45,094 nucleotides of DNA from Bacillus sp. AFS059628 (lineage in GTDB: Bacteria > Bacillota > Bacilli > Bacillales > Bacillaceae_G), in assembly GCF_002571225.1 (NCBI RefSeq), contig NZ_NVEC01000003.1:235324-280417 (forward strand). The letters are read 5' to 3'. The notes beneath the pieces were generated by a model. That model had not been told where the DNA came from. It ran no database searches and saw only the letters and a list, made by a program, of their open reading frames with translations. Each line of letters starts with the position of its first letter. The first letter of the stretch is position 1. The translations under genes were made by a program, and so were the position numbers. Below are positions 23,846-32,305 of the stretch, one piece after another.

Positions 23846-24254
23846 GTCTGGATTTGTTATTCTAATTGGTTTAGCGGGAGGAATTGCAGTAGGTAGCGGA
23901 TATGTCGCATTTTTAGCTGTACTTGGTATAATCCCTCGGCTAGCTCAATTAACGAGAAGTGGAAAGCACATTCAATATTTTGAGTGGGCGGTTATTGCAG
24001 GTACGTTAACAGGGGCTTGGTGTAGTTTGAAAAACATTACATTTCAAACATCGCAATATTGGCTTGTTATATTAGGTATATTTTGTGGCACATTTATTGG
24101 AATGCTGGCAGCAGCATTAACAGAAGTATTAAATGTTCTACCTATTTTAGCGAAACGAGTAGGGGTAGAGGGGAAGATTGTTGTTTTACTCGTTGCTCTT
24201 GTACTTGGGAAAGTAGTAGGCTCGTTGTTTCACTGGATTTATTTCGTAAAGTAG
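23838..24254 (+). CDS. spoVAB: Stage V sporulation protein AB
   Basis: This is a hydrophobic protein of about 138 residues with four predicted helices (FVILIGLAGGIAVGSGYVAFL, FEWAVIAGTLTGAWCSL, YWLVILGIFCGTFIGMLAAALTEVL, IVVLLVALVLGKVVGSLFHWI). It is part of the SpoVA dipicolinic acid channel. The frame also allows a TTG start at 23832; I choose ATG 23838. Either way it overlaps the end of spoVAA (8 or 14 bases), which indicates coupling, as no strong ribosome site is present. Confidence 0.9.
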   Translation: MIESGFVILIGLAGGIAVGSGYVAFLAVLGIIPRLAQLTRSGKHIQYFEWAVIAGTLTGAWCSLKNITFQTSQYWLVILGIFCGTFIGMLAAALTEVLNVLPILAKRVGVEGKIVVLLVALVLGKVVGSLFHWIYFVK

Positions 24255-24268
24255 GAGGCGATATATAA

Positions 24269-24727
24269 ATGACAGGGCGAAAACTAAAGGATGATTACGT
24301 AAATAAAGTGAAGGAGTACCATCCGAAACCAAATTATTTCATAAATTGCGTTAAAGCATTTCTTGTAGGTGGACTCATTTGTACAATCGGGGAAGTATTG
24401 ATGAAATTTTATATACATTATTTTCATTTCAGTGAACAAGAGGCAGGAAACCCAACGGTTGCAACTCTTGTATTAGTATCGGCGATTTTAACAGGTTGTG
24501 GTGTATATGATAAAATCGGTCAATTTGCTGGAGCTGGATCGGCCGTACCTGTTACGGGATTTGCGAATTCTATGGCGAGCGCTGCGCTAGAACATAAGAG
24601 TGAAGGCATTGTGCTAGGGATTGCTACAAACATGTTTAAGCTAGCGGGAAGCGTTATCGTTTTTGGGGTCGTTGGGGCATACGTTATTGGGTTAATAAGA
24701 TATACGTTTAAAATTTTTATGTCTTAA
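24269..24727 (+). CDS. spoVAC: Stage V sporulation protein AC
   Basis: SpoVAC is a membrane protein proposed to act as a mechanosensitive channel within the dipicolinic acid release system. The 152 residues contain KAFLVGGLICTIGEVLMKFYI, a central ILTGCGVYDKIGQFAGAGSAVPVTGFANSM block shared with SpoVAE proteins, and a C-terminal helix. The ATG follows TAGGAGG. It is cotranscribed with the flanking spoVA genes (14-base gaps). Confidence 0.93.
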   Translation: MTGRKLKDDYVNKVKEYHPKPNYFINCVKAFLVGGLICTIGEVLMKFYIHYFHFSEQEAGNPTVATLVLVSAILTGCGVYDKIGQFAGAGSAVPVTGFANSMASAALEHKSEGIVLGIATNMFKLAGSVIVFGVVGAYVIGLIRYTFKIFMS

Positions 24728-24740
24728 AGGAGGGGCTAAT

Positions 24741-25757
24741 ATGAGGTTGACAGGAAAACAAACGTGGGTATTTCAAAATGATATTTATGTGAATGCAACC
24801 GGTACTGCTGTTGGTCCAAAAGAAGCTGAAGGCCCTCTTGGAAAGGATTTTGATATTTCATATGATGATTTACATTGCAGAGAGGAAAACTGGGAGCTTG
24901 CTGAACGAAGATTAATGTCAGATTCGATTCAACAAGTTTTGGAAAAAGGAAATGTCAAAACATCACAAATTGATTTCTTTTTAGCGGGTGATTTATTAAA
25001 TCAAACAGTGACAGCAAATTATGTTGCGCGTAAGTGGGAGATTCCCTTTTTAGGGATGTTTAGCGCTTGTGCGACCTCGATGGAGACTTTAGCGGTCGGA
25101 TCAGCCTTTATTGACGGTGGATTCGCAAATCGTGTTTTAGCGACGGTAAGTAGTCATAATGCAACGGCTGAAAGACAGTTTCGTTATCCAACTGAGTATG
25201 GAGGACAAAAACCAGGAACAGCAAATTCGACTGTTACAGGTGCGGGATCCATATTAATTAGTAAAGAAAAAAGTGCCATTAAGATTACGGCAGCTACGAT
25301 TGGAAAAGTGCAAGATTTAGGAATTGCGAATCCTTTAGATATGGGGTCGGCGATGGCACCGGCCGCTGCTCATACAATTCAGCAACACTTTGAAGATTTG
25401 AAGAGAAGTGCCAATGATTATGATTTGATTGTTACCGGTGATTTATCAGCTATTGGGACACCAATCGCGAAACAACTGTTGTTAGAAGAAGGTTATGATA
25501 TTGGGCATATATATAATGATTGCGGATTAATGATTTATAATTCCGGTCAAGAAGAAGTATTTGCCGGTGGTAGTGGTTGTGCTTGTTCAGCTGTTGTCAC
25601 ATATGGTCATTTATTAAGAGAGATGCAAAAAGGGAACTTACAACGAATTTTTGTTGTTGCTACTGGCGCGTTATTAAGTCCGATGATGATGCAGCAGAAA
25701 GAAACAATTCCAACGATTGCACATGGTGTCGTATTTGAGAGAGTGAAGGGAGAGTGA
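24741..25757 (+). CDS. spoVAD: Stage V sporulation protein AD (dipicolinic acid-binding)
   Basis: SpoVAD is the soluble, thiolase-fold, dipicolinic acid-binding subunit of the SpoVA complex on the outer face of the spore inner membrane. The 338 residues include the thiolase-like motifs FFLAGDLLNQTVTANYVARK, FSACATSMETLAVGS (with the Cys-Ala-Thr region) and CGLMIYNSGQEEVFAGGSGCACSAV. AAAGGAGGGG precedes the ATG. It overlaps nothing and is followed after 3 bases by spoVAEB. Confidence 0.94.
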   Translation: MRLTGKQTWVFQNDIYVNATGTAVGPKEAEGPLGKDFDISYDDLHCREENWELAERRLMSDSIQQVLEKGNVKTSQIDFFLAGDLLNQTVTANYVARKWEIPFLGMFSACATSMETLAVGSAFIDGGFANRVLATVSSHNATAERQFRYPTEYGGQKPGTANSTVTGAGSILISKEKSAIKITAATIGKVQDLGIANPLDMGSAMAPAAAHTIQQHFEDLKRSANDYDLIVTGDLSAIGTPIAKQLLLEEGYDIGHIYNDCGLMIYNSGQEEVFAGGSGCACSAVVTYGHLLREMQKGNLQRIFVVATGALLSPMMMQQKETIPTIAHGVVFERVKGE

Positions 25758-25760
25758 ATT

Positions 25761-26111
25761 GTGGATTTTATATATGCATTTCTTGTAGGAGGCGCTATTT
25801 GTGTCATTGGACAAATATTATTAGATCTCGCAAAGTTAACACCAGCCCATTTGATGGCTACCTTTGTAGTCATAGGAGCAGTGTTAGATGGATTCGGATT
25901 GTACGATAAGCTTATAAAGTTTGCTGGTGCTGGTGCGACAGTTCCTATTACAAGTTTTGGACATTCCCTATTACACGGAGCAATGCATGCGGCAGAAAAA
26001 CACGGATATATAGGGATTGGTATAGGTATGTTTAGTTTAACGTCTGCAGGCATTTCTGCAGCGATATTATTTTCATTTTTTGTAGCAATTATATGTAAAC
26101 CGAAAGGATAA
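25761..26111 (+). CDS. spoVAEB: Stage V sporulation protein AEB
   Basis: This is a small membrane protein (116 residues) of the SpoVA complex, homologous to Spo[25 protein letters not shown], then [33 protein letters not shown], then a C-terminal helix. It starts at GTG 25761, 3 bases after the spoVAD stop, with AAGGGAGAG as ribosome site. Confidence 0.92.
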   Translation: MDFIYAFLVGGAICVIGQILLDLAKLTPAHLMATFVVIGAVLDGFGLYDKLIKFAGAGATVPITSFGHSLLHGAMHAAEKHGYIGIGIGMFSLTSAGISAAILFSFFVAIICKPKG

Positions 26112-26116
26112 ATCAA

Positions 26117-26686
26117 ATGAGACGAAGGGTTATTTTGGTCACAGATGGAGATGAATATGCAAAGCGAACAATTGAGCTTTTAACGAAGGAATTTGGGGGA
26201 AGGTGTATTTCGGCGTCACAAAGTAATCCAACCAAATTGACAGGGAAGAAAGTTGTTGAGCTTATTATGCAAACGCCATATGACCCTGTATTTGTCATGT
26301 TTGATGACAGTGGATTTATTGGAGAAGGATCTGGTGAAAAAGCTTTAAAATATGTAGCTACGCATAAACAAATTGATGTACTTGGGATTTTGGCAGTAGC
26401 GTCTAATACACATCATTGGGAATGGGCACGCGTAGATGTAAATGTAGATCGGAATGGGAACTTAACGGAATATGGTGTTGATAAATTTGGACTTCCAGAT
26501 GGTGAAATTGGCAGAATTAGCGGAGATACAATTTATTGTTTAGACGATTTGAATGTGCCTGTTATCGTTGGAATTGGTGATATTGGGAAGATGTGTGGAA
26601 ATGATGAATGGGAGAGAGGATCACCAATTACGAAAAAAGCAATTCAGTTAATTTTGGAAAGGAGTGGATTCTATGACGAAGCCTAA
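26117..26686 (+). CDS. spoVAEA: Stage V sporulation protein AEA
   Basis: This is a soluble protein of 189 residues, without a clear membrane helix, named SpoVAEa in B. subtilis. It starts [21 protein letters not shown] and has a Rossmann-like pattern ([48 protein letters not shown]). Its biochemical role is not known; in B. subtilis it is one of the seven spoVA products. AAAGGATAA lies 8 bases before the ATG. It overlaps spoVAF by 14 bases. Confidence 0.9.
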   Translation: MRRRVILVTDGDEYAKRTIELLTKEFGGRCISASQSNPTKLTGKKVVELIMQTPYDPVFVMFDDSGFIGEGSGEKALKYVATHKQIDVLGILAVASNTHHWEWARVDVNVDRNGNLTEYGVDKFGLPDGEIGRISGDTIYCLDDLNVPVIVGIGDIGKMCGNDEWERGSPITKKAIQLILERSGFYDEA

Positions 26687-28145
26687 AAAAATAGATATCC
26701 CTATTTCAACTTTCATAAGTGACAATGAAAATTATTTAAAACAAACGGTTGGATTAGGCGTTACATTTGATGTTGGTATTCGTAAATTTCAAATTTTGAA
26801 TAAAGAAATTGCGGTGTTATTCGTAAATGGACTTTGTGATACAAATTATATCATTCCTATTTTAGAAGAAGCTGTGGATACAAATGAAATTCGGGATGTT
26901 GAAGAAGATACAGTAAAGCTCTTAGAGAATCGTTTAATTCATCAGCAAGTAAGTAAAGTGAAAACGATGGATGAGGTAATGGTTCAAGCGTTATCAGGGC
27001 TTATTGTTATATTTGTGGAGGGCGAAACAGAAGCATTTGCGATAGATGTTCGTAGTTATCCAGGGCGAACACCGACAGAGCCAGATACCGAAAAAGTAGT
27101 ACGGGGTGCGAGGGATGGATTTGTTGAAAATATCGTTGTAAATACGGCATTAATTCGTAGGAGAATTCGAGATCCACGTCTTCGAAATGAAATTATTCGA
27201 GTAGGGGATAGATCACAAACGGATATTTGTATTACATATGTACAAGATGTTGCAAATCCAGATTTAGTAAAGATTATAAAACAAGAATTAAATAACATCG
27301 ATGTCGATGGCATTACGATGGCGGATAAAACAGTGGAAGAATTTGTTGTAAAGCAAAGCTATAACCCATTCCCGCTTATTCGGTATACAGAAAGACCGGA
27401 TGTAGCGGCAAACCATCTATTGGAAGGGCATGTGCTAGTACTAGTTGATACATCACCGAGTGCTATGATTACGCCAACAACATATTTCCATCATTTACAG
27501 CATGCAGAAGAGTTTAGACAAAATCCAGCTGTTGGGACATTTTTACGCTGGGTACGCTTTTTAGGTGTTTTATTCTCCTTGTTTTTACTACCATTTTGGT
27601 TAGTGTTTGTATTTGACCCAACTCTTTTACCAGAAAATCTTGCTTTTATTGGACCGACTAAGATGACACATTTACCAATTTTATTACAGGTGATAATGGC
27701 AGAGGTCGGACTTGAGTTTTTAAGGATGGCAGCCATTCATACTCCAACGCCGTTATCGTCTGCAGCAGGGTTAATTTCCGCCATATTAATTGGTCAAATA
27801 GCAATCGATGTAGGTTTGTTTGTACCAGAAGTTATTTTGTATGTTGCGGTTTCTATGATCGGTGCATATGCAACACCGAGTTATGAATTGGGACTCGGAA
27901 ATAAGGTTGGAAAATTGTTTGTTATTATTTTGACAGGTCTCTTCCATGAGATGGGATTTGTAATTGGTATGACGATATTGATTTTATTTTTAACGTCTAT
28001 AAAAAGTTTACAAACACCTTATTTATGGCCGTTTTTACCATTTGATTGGGGCGCATTAACAAAAATTCTACTCCGTCCAACGATGTCTAGTTTAAAAGTA
28101 CGACCAAGTATCGTAAGACCTCAAAATGTAAAAAGACAAAAATAA
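26673..28145 (+). CDS. spoVAF: Stage V sporulation protein AF (GerA-type)
   Basis: This 490-residue membrane protein is homologous to the A subunit of GerA-family germinant receptors. The large N-terminal hydrophilic domain (about 1-280) includes the family block [20 protein letters not shown], and several membrane helices and a short basic tail follow. In B. subtilis SpoVAF modulates germination but is not essential for dipicolinate uptake. I use ATG 26673, with AAAGGAG 8 bases upstream; a GTG at 26664 is in frame. It is the last gene of the operon. Confidence 0.93.
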   Translation: MTKPKKIDIPISTFISDNENYLKQTVGLGVTFDVGIRKFQILNKEIAVLFVNGLCDTNYIIPILEEAVDTNEIRDVEEDTVKLLENRLIHQQVSKVKTMDEVMVQALSGLIVIFVEGETEAFAIDVRSYPGRTPTEPDTEKVVRGARDGFVENIVVNTALIRRRIRDPRLRNEIIRVGDRSQTDICITYVQDVANPDLVKIIKQELNNIDVDGITMADKTVEEFVVKQSYNPFPLIRYTERPDVAANHLLEGHVLVLVDTSPSAMITPTTYFHHLQHAEEFRQNPAVGTFLRWVRFLGVLFSLFLLPFWLVFVFDPTLLPENLAFIGPTKMTHLPILLQVIMAEVGLEFLRMAAIHTPTPLSSAAGLISAILIGQIAIDVGLFVPEVILYVAVSMIGAYATPSYELGLGNKVGKLFVIILTGLFHEMGFVIGMTILILFLTSIKSLQTPYLWPFLPFDWGALTKILLRPTMSSLKVRPSIVRPQNVKRQK

Positions 28146-28173
28146 ACGGGAGTATACACCCGTTTATTTTTTT
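28141..28173 (+). terminator. Terminator of the spoVA operon
   Basis: AATAAACGGG (28141-28150) pairs perfectly with CCCGTTTATT (28159-28168), followed by T residues. It overlaps the spoVAF stop codon. Confidence 0.85.
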
Positions 28174-28259
28174 AGCAAAAATTTATTGTTTTTTAACAAA
28201 AATCAAACATTTTTCATGTAAACTTAGAGTAGATATTGTGTATGGAAGGGGAAGAGGAC

Positions 28260-29045
28260 ATGATTAAATTATTTGTAAGTGATTTAGATGACACGCTCGT
28301 TTACAATGTGAATCATATGCAAAAAGAAGATGAACGTGCACTTGGTTGGTTAGCTGAAAAAGGGACAAATATTTGTTTTGCCTCTGGCCGTTTTACTCAT
28401 CGAATTGATGAAGTCGTAAATAGGTTTGCATTCCCATATTACACAACGAGTTTAAATGGAGCGACGATGTTGCTGCCGGATGGAAAAATATTTCATGAAT
28501 CAAGTTTTGAAGATGGCATTGCCCAGGAAATATATCAATATATTCATAAAAAGGGACTAGCAGATATTGTTTGTGCAAATGAGCAACGGTATACAAAAAG
28601 AAAGAATGAACATCATCATAATTTTGAAACGTATATGGGCGTGCATATTGCTGAGATTGAAGCATTAGAAGAGGAATTTGGTAAGACTGTACATCCTGCG
28701 AAATTGTTTGTTTTTGGGGAAGAAGAGACAATTGCAGCGTTAGATCAAGAATTACGAGATACATTTCAGAGTGAAGCGGAAGTTTTTATGTCTGGTAAAC
28801 GTTATGTTGACATTATGCCAAGGGGAGTAAGTAAAGGGAGTGCTTTAAGGCGACTAATGGAACATTTGCAAATTGAAGCAAATGAGGTTGCATGCATTGG
28901 AGATTCTTTCAATGATATTTCTATGTTTGAAGTAACCCCGCATTCATTTACTTTGCACCATGCTCATCCATATGTGAAGGAGAAGGCAAATCATATTGTT
29001 CGTTCAGTTGAAGAAGCTATTATGAAATTACCGTTACTTGTATAA
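28260..29045 (+). CDS. HAD-superfamily phosphatase, Cof type
   Basis: This is a cytosolic HAD hydrolase of subclass IIB (Cof/YidA-like), probably a sugar-phosphate or flavin phosphatase. Motif I is SDLDDTLV (Asp8 and Asp10), motif III Lys lies in RGVSKGSALRRLM, and motif IV is GDSFNDISMF; the C2-type cap fills the middle. The frame opens at 28236 but ATG 28260, after GGGGAAGAGG, gives 261 residues and the canonical MIKLFVSDLD start. It is paralogous to the gene at 37637-38443. The substrate is unknown. Confidence 0.86.
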   Translation: MIKLFVSDLDDTLVYNVNHMQKEDERALGWLAEKGTNICFASGRFTHRIDEVVNRFAFPYYTTSLNGATMLLPDGKIFHESSFEDGIAQEIYQYIHKKGLADIVCANEQRYTKRKNEHHHNFETYMGVHIAEIEALEEEFGKTVHPAKLFVFGEEETIAALDQELRDTFQSEAEVFMSGKRYVDIMPRGVSKGSALRRLMEHLQIEANEVACIGDSFNDISMFEVTPHSFTLHHAHPYVKEKANHIVRSVEEAIMKLPLLV

Positions 29046-29077
29046 AAAAGAAGCTCGTCAGTGACGAGCTTCTTTTT
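29045..29077. terminator. Bidirectional terminator HAD gene / ypuA
   Basis: AAAAAGAAGCTCGTC and GACGAGCTTCTTTTT form a perfect stem flanked by A and T runs between the convergent genes. Confidence 0.88.
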
Positions 29078-29942
29078 ACTTGAATAACGATTTAACAAAA
29101 TCAATGATACTTGAGAAGAAATCTTTCACTTTATCTAGGAAACTTTGCCCTTCTTCAGATCCTAAAAAGGCAGAAACGTGTTCTTTTGCTTTATTTAACT
29201 GACTGCCAACTTGATTCCAATCGATATTAAGATTTTTCATTTTATCAAATAGCGCAACTAAGTTATCTAACTGTTCATCCGTTAATGTAATACCAAGTTG
29301 GTCCGCAATTTTTTTTATTAATGAACGTAAATCTTCAGTCGTTTTTGGTTGCTCTTTGGCAATTTCTTCTTTAATTTTTGCAACAAGTTGAACTGCTTTT
29401 TCTTCACCAATTTTATCGCCGAGCTGGGATGTTTGCACCATTTCTTCATTGGCTACTTTTTTTACTTCCTCAGGAATTGCTTTGTTCGATGTTGTCTCAT
29501 AGGCTTTCATTAAACCGGTTAAAGCAGCAGTTCCTGAAACTTTAAATGGTGCAGTAATTTGAATTTCTGCATCTTTCACACCTGCTGTAATAAGTGCGTT
29601 TGTGTACATCGCATCTGTTATTGAATTAATATTTTTTGAACGTACAATAAGGCCAGATCCTGGCTTTGTGTATGTGATCATAGAAGAGGAAATTGCTCTT
29701 GTACCAATTTGCGCCTTTGGAACAATCCCTTCTAGAAATTTATGTTCTTCCGCATTAGACACAGTAATGATTGTAGCATCTTTTGGTGCTTTCATTTCTT
29801 TTAACAGATCTTGTTTTTGTTGTTCAGACAAGTTTTCTCCTAGTGTAACAATTGATTCTCCCTCGATGATGTCTGCAAACGAAGCTGTTGGCATAATAAA
29901 TACAGCTACAGCTAATAGCAGAGCTAGTAATTTCGTTTTCAC
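29076..29942 (-). CDS. ypuA: YpuA-like exported protein (DUF1002)
   Basis: This is an exported protein of 288 residues with a signal peptide (MKTKLLALLLAVAVFIMPTA, cleavage after SFA). It begins with the DUF1002 pattern IVTLGENLSEQQKQDLLKEM and has repeated helical segments. In B. subtilis ypuA lies next to ppiB and has a cell-envelope-stress link, but its function is unknown. The start is GTG after AAAGGGAG. The promoter is GTGACA-16-TATAAT on the minus strand. It faces the HAD gene across a shared terminator and is divergent from ppiB. Confidence 0.88.
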   Translation of the reverse strand: MKTKLLALLLAVAVFIMPTASFADIIEGESIVTLGENLSEQQKQDLLKEMKAPKDATIITVSNAEEHKFLEGIVPKAQIGTRAISSSMITYTKPGSGLIVRSKNINSITDAMYTNALITAGVKDAEIQITAPFKVSGTAALTGLMKAYETTSNKAIPEEVKKVANEEMVQTSQLGDKIGEEKAVQLVAKIKEEIAKEQPKTTEDLRSLIKKIADQLGITLTDEQLDNLVALFDKMKNLNIDWNQVGSQLNKAKEHVSAFLGSEEGQSFLDKVKDFFSSIIDFVKSLFK

Positions 29943-29989
29943 GAAAAATCGCTCCCTTTCTCTTTCTAAAATTTTCGGGCAACACAGTT

Positions 29990-30017
29990 ATTATAGTATA
30001 TATTTCTTATTTGTCAC
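29990..30017 (-). promoter_or_regulatory. Promoter of ypuA
   Basis: On the minus strand GTGACA (30012-30017) and TATAAT (29990-29995) are 16 bases apart. The leader is about 40 bases. Confidence 0.65.
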
Positions 30018-30129
30018 CTAGCTTTTTCCACATTTCAAAAAAGAAGTATGTAGATTGTCGGATTCTTTTTGTTTCTAGTCATGAATGTGGTAATATAGTG
30101 CTGAGATAGTTGAAAGGAGACATATACAT

Positions 30130-30567
30130 ATGAAAACTTTAGGATACATATTAATGGAAAATGGTGAAAAAATCGATTTAGAATTTTTCCCAGAAGAGGC
30201 ACCAAAAACAGTAGAAAACTTTAAAAAACTAGCAGAGCAAGGATTTTATGATGGTGTGACATTCCACCGCGTTATTCCTGGCTTCGTAAGCCAAGGTGGA
30301 GATCCAACAGGAACAGGTGCAGGTGGCCCAGGTTACTCTATCCCATGTGAAACTGATGGAAATCCTCATAGACACCTTGTAGGATCACTTTCTATGGCTC
30401 ATGCTGGCCGTAACACAGGTGGTAGCCAATTCTTTATCGTTCATGAGCCACAACCGCATTTAGATGGTGTACATACTGTATTCGGTAAAGCAACAAGCGG
30501 TATTGAAACAGTATTAAACATGCGTCAAGGTGATGTAATGAAAGAAGTTAAAGTTTGGGAAGAATAA
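30130..30567 (+). CDS. ppiB: Peptidyl-prolyl cis-trans isomerase B (cyclophilin)
   Basis: This is a cytosolic cyclophilin that speeds proline isomerisation in protein folding. The signature [19 protein letters not shown] and [22 protein letters not shown] are visible, with catalytic Arg, Phe and His positions kept. The 145-residue length fits. The ATG has AAAGGAGA upstream. An extended -10 TGGTAATAT around 30088-30096 lies upstream, without a good -35. It is a single-gene unit. Confidence 0.94.
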   Translation: MKTLGYILMENGEKIDLEFFPEEAPKTVENFKKLAEQGFYDGVTFHRVIPGFVSQGGDPTGTGAGGPGYSIPCETDGNPHRHLVGSLSMAHAGRNTGGSQFFIVHEPQPHLDGVHTVFGKATSGIETVLNMRQGDVMKEVKVWEE

Positions 30568-30577
30568 GTTAATGAGG

Positions 30578-30602
30578 AAAGAGAGCTATTGCTCTCTTTT
30601 TT
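30578..30602 (+). terminator. Terminator of ppiB
   Basis: AAAGAGAGC (30578-30586) pairs perfectly with GCTCTCTTT (30591-30599), followed by a long T run. Confidence 0.87.
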
Positions 30603-30604
30603 GT

Positions 30605-30888
30605 TTTTTTTGATAGGAATCGGTATTTTGTTTGCAGTGCATGATACAAGTAGTACTGTTATTGTAGTGAAAATATGTCGCTTATGAGAACGAAATTTTA
30701 CCAAACTACATAGAATACATTAGATTACATGTTTCAATAAATATTTTTTACATTAATGTTGCTAGAATTCATTTGCTCTAAGGTGATGAATCGTGAAGTG
30801 ATAATGAGCGGTGGATGTGTCTTTTCACTTTTATATAACAGCGTTTCTTCTTTTATCTACTTAGAAAAAATAGTACTGAAACATATAT
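30605..30888. other. Intergenic region without a supported gene
   Basis: I see no convincing gene here. A 70-codon open frame from 30756 to 30968 has no ribosome site or recognisable composition and overlaps the ribT promoter. I looked for, and did not find, the conserved sequence of an FMN riboswitch that might have been left from a rib operon. Confidence 0.6.
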
Positions 30889-30917
30889 TTGACTTTCTTC
30901 TTTTCGCTTTGTATGAT
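30889..30917 (+). promoter_or_regulatory. SigA-type promoter of ribT
   Basis: TTGACT (30889-30894) and TATGAT (30912-30917) are separated by 17 bases. The leader to ribT would be about 110 bases. Confidence 0.6.
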
Positions 30918-31035
30918 TATCAAGTTGCTTTAAGCCCTTCTCACTCTGTTGAAAATATTGTAAAATGAATGTGATATGAAAAGAGAGGTTGAGGGGATTA
31001 ATAGTTTGTAACTTTTGTAAGAAGGGATAAGGGTT

Positions 31036-31404
31036 ATGTTAATTCGTTTTAAAAAAAGTTATGAAAAGATTGCAATGGGGCTTCTTTCATTTATGCCAAC
31101 AGAAAAAGATGTGAAAACATTACAATTGACTATGAAAGAGTATGAAGCAAAGGATGATTGGCAATTGTATTTGTGGAAACAAAACGAAGATTTTGTTGGG
31201 ATAATGGGGATTGTAAAAAAAGAAAATCAAGTTTTGGAAATTCAACATTTGAGTGTGAACCCGTCTCACCGTCATATGGGTATTGGGACGAAGATGGTTC
31301 AAGAGTTAAAGAGTAAATTTCTTGAGTTTACAATTTGCGGAAATGAGCAAACAGCAAGTTTTTGCAAAAAGTGTAAAGGGCTTGAACAAAATATACATTC
31401 GTGA
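31036..31404 (+). CDS. ribT: GNAT acetyltransferase RibT
   Basis: This is a small GNAT protein of 122 residues. The MLIRFKKSYEKIAMGLLSFM start and the acetyl-CoA binding motif HLSVNPSHRHMGIGTKMVQEL (R/Q-x-x-G-I-G) match RibT of B. subtilis, the last gene of the riboflavin operon, whose substrate is unknown. Here none of ribD, ribE, ribBA or ribH is adjacent, so RibT is an orphan in this context. GAAGGGATAAGGG precedes the ATG. It is followed by a terminator shared with the convergent ypuF. Confidence 0.87.
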   Translation: MLIRFKKSYEKIAMGLLSFMPTEKDVKTLQLTMKEYEAKDDWQLYLWKQNEDFVGIMGIVKKENQVLEIQHLSVNPSHRHMGIGTKMVQELKSKFLEFTICGNEQTASFCKKCKGLEQNIHS

Positions 31405-31445
31405 AAGCAGAGATAAGTAGTTTATTATCTCTGCTTTCTTTTTTG
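31403..31445. terminator. Bidirectional terminator ribT / ypuF
   Basis: GAAAGCAGAGATAA (31403-31416) pairs perfectly with TTATCTCTGCTTTC (31425-31438), then T residues. The right arm contains the ypuF stop. Confidence 0.85.
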
Positions 31446-31952
31446 TAATTGTTCGTTTCGTTCAGCGATGACTTCTGTTCGATCACGTAATGTGTGCTTA
31501 TGTATTATAAATTCATTAGAAGTAGCATTCACGTCTTTCCAAGGGAGATTTTGTTTCTGACATAATTCCATGCAGTGCTTTTCTAATGCAGTATCTGATA
31601 ATGGTAAAAATAATGGTGTAAACCCTTCTTCTTTCTGTATAGATTGTAATCTATCCTTGAGTAAAGATAGAAGTTGTGCCTGATTGATTCCTAAATGTAG
31701 TAAAGGTTCATTGTTTTTTTCTAAAATCGTTATGGCGCTTTTCATCATCTTCTCTGCGCCATTCGAGTTAGAGCGTCTTTGATGGTATAAAGAAACTGCA
31801 ATTTGAATAAGACCGACTAAATAATTATCACGATTTCCTCTTGGTTTTGTCTTCCAATATTCTTCCAGTATTTCGTGACATTCAAAATAATCATAATCTC
31901 CGTGAAAATGAATTAAAAATTGTATGTATTCGGTAGGATACATTCTCTTCAC
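31425..31952 (-). CDS. ypuF: YpuF, DUF309 protein
   Basis: This is a predicted cytosolic helical protein of 175 residues. The FLIHFHGDYDYFECHEILEEYWK motif and later LVGLIQIAVSLYHQRRSNSNGAEKMM are the DUF309 signature. The conserved His, Glu and Asp residues could hold a metal, but no enzyme activity has been established. The gene sits next to scpA as in B. subtilis, where its relation to neighbours is unclear. The ATG is preceded by GGGGTG. Confidence 0.86.
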   Translation of the reverse strand: MKRMYPTEYIQFLIHFHGDYDYFECHEILEEYWKTKPRGNRDNYLVGLIQIAVSLYHQRRSNSNGAEKMMKSAITILEKNNEPLLHLGINQAQLLSLLKDRLQSIQKEEGFTPLFLPLSDTALEKHCMELCQKQNLPWKDVNATSNEFIIHKHTLRDRTEVIAERNEQLQKRKQR

Positions 31953-31992
31953 CCCTGTTTAACGGTTATAAATACAAGTGTATCATAGAAAT

Positions 31993-32039
31993 ATGAACAA
32001 TAAACGACTAGGGAGTTTTCCCTAGCCGTTATTGTTCAT
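31993..32039. terminator. Long inverted repeat, probable terminator of the YjcZ mini-gene
   Basis: ATGAACAATAAACGACTAGGGA at the left and the matching arm ending in TTGTTCAT at the right form a stem of about 20 bp with one bulge and one mismatch over a 3-4 base loop (31993-32039). On the minus strand the right-hand flank includes T residues. It lies 1 base after the YjcZ stop, so it is probably that gene's terminator, and it is unusually long. Confidence 0.7.
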
Positions 32040-32040
32040 A

Positions 32041-32136
32041 TTAGCAGAAGCAAGCTGCCCCTACAATAATTAGTAAAATAAACAATACAACAAGTAATGC
32101 GAACCCACCGCTAAAACCGCAATCAACGTGACCCAT
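32041..32136 (-). CDS. YjcZ-family sporulation mini-protein, 31 residues
   Basis: The gene encodes MGHVDCGFSGGFALLVVLFI... ending VGAACFC. It shows a Gly-rich N-terminal patch, one hydrophobic helix and Cys residues at the end. This matches the YjcZ-type small sporulation proteins found in several copies in Bacillus. Their function is unknown, though some are sporulation-induced and spore-associated. The ATG is preceded by GGAGGTC. A -10-like CATATGATA, matching the SigK -10 CATAnnnTA, lies at 32174-32182 on the minus strand without a clear -35. The gene is short enough to be missed by gene finders. Confidence 0.85.
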   Translation of the reverse strand: MGHVDCGFSGGFALLVVLFILLIIVGAACFC

Positions 32137-32173
32137 AGTTTTTTGACCTCCTACATTGTTCTTACTACACTGT

Positions 32174-32182
32174 TATCATATG
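32174..32182 (-). promoter_or_regulatory. SigK-like -10 of the YjcZ mini-gene
   Basis: On the minus strand CATATGATA matches the SigK -10 CATAnnnTA. No AC-type -35 is present at the right distance, so support is limited. Confidence 0.3.
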
Positions 32183-32241
32183 AAGTGGTGGGCATGATGA
32201 CATAGGCATCGGTCTATTTTTAATTAAATTTCTTAAAAAGG

Positions 32242-32270
32242 TTGGATAGAACATGAGTATGCTCTATACT
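32242..32270 (+). promoter_or_regulatory. Possible SigA promoter of scpA
   Basis: TTGGAT (32242-32247) and TATACT (32265-32270) are 17 bases apart, about 36 bases before the gene. The -35 is weak. Confidence 0.5.
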
Positions 32271-32305
32271 TATGTTGTTATAGAAAAAATGTGGTGGGAT
32301 GCTTT

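Noticed and set aside
25607-26116. A 169-codon minus-strand frame opposite spoVAD and spoVAEB
   Set aside because: It is a shadow of well-supported coding genes, with no ribosome site and an unusual composition.
30756-30968. A 70-codon open frame before ribT
   Set aside because: It overlaps the ribT promoter, has no ribosome site and resembles no protein I know.
30605-31035. A possible FMN riboswitch ahead of ribT
   Set aside because: None of the conserved RFN-element sequences are present.
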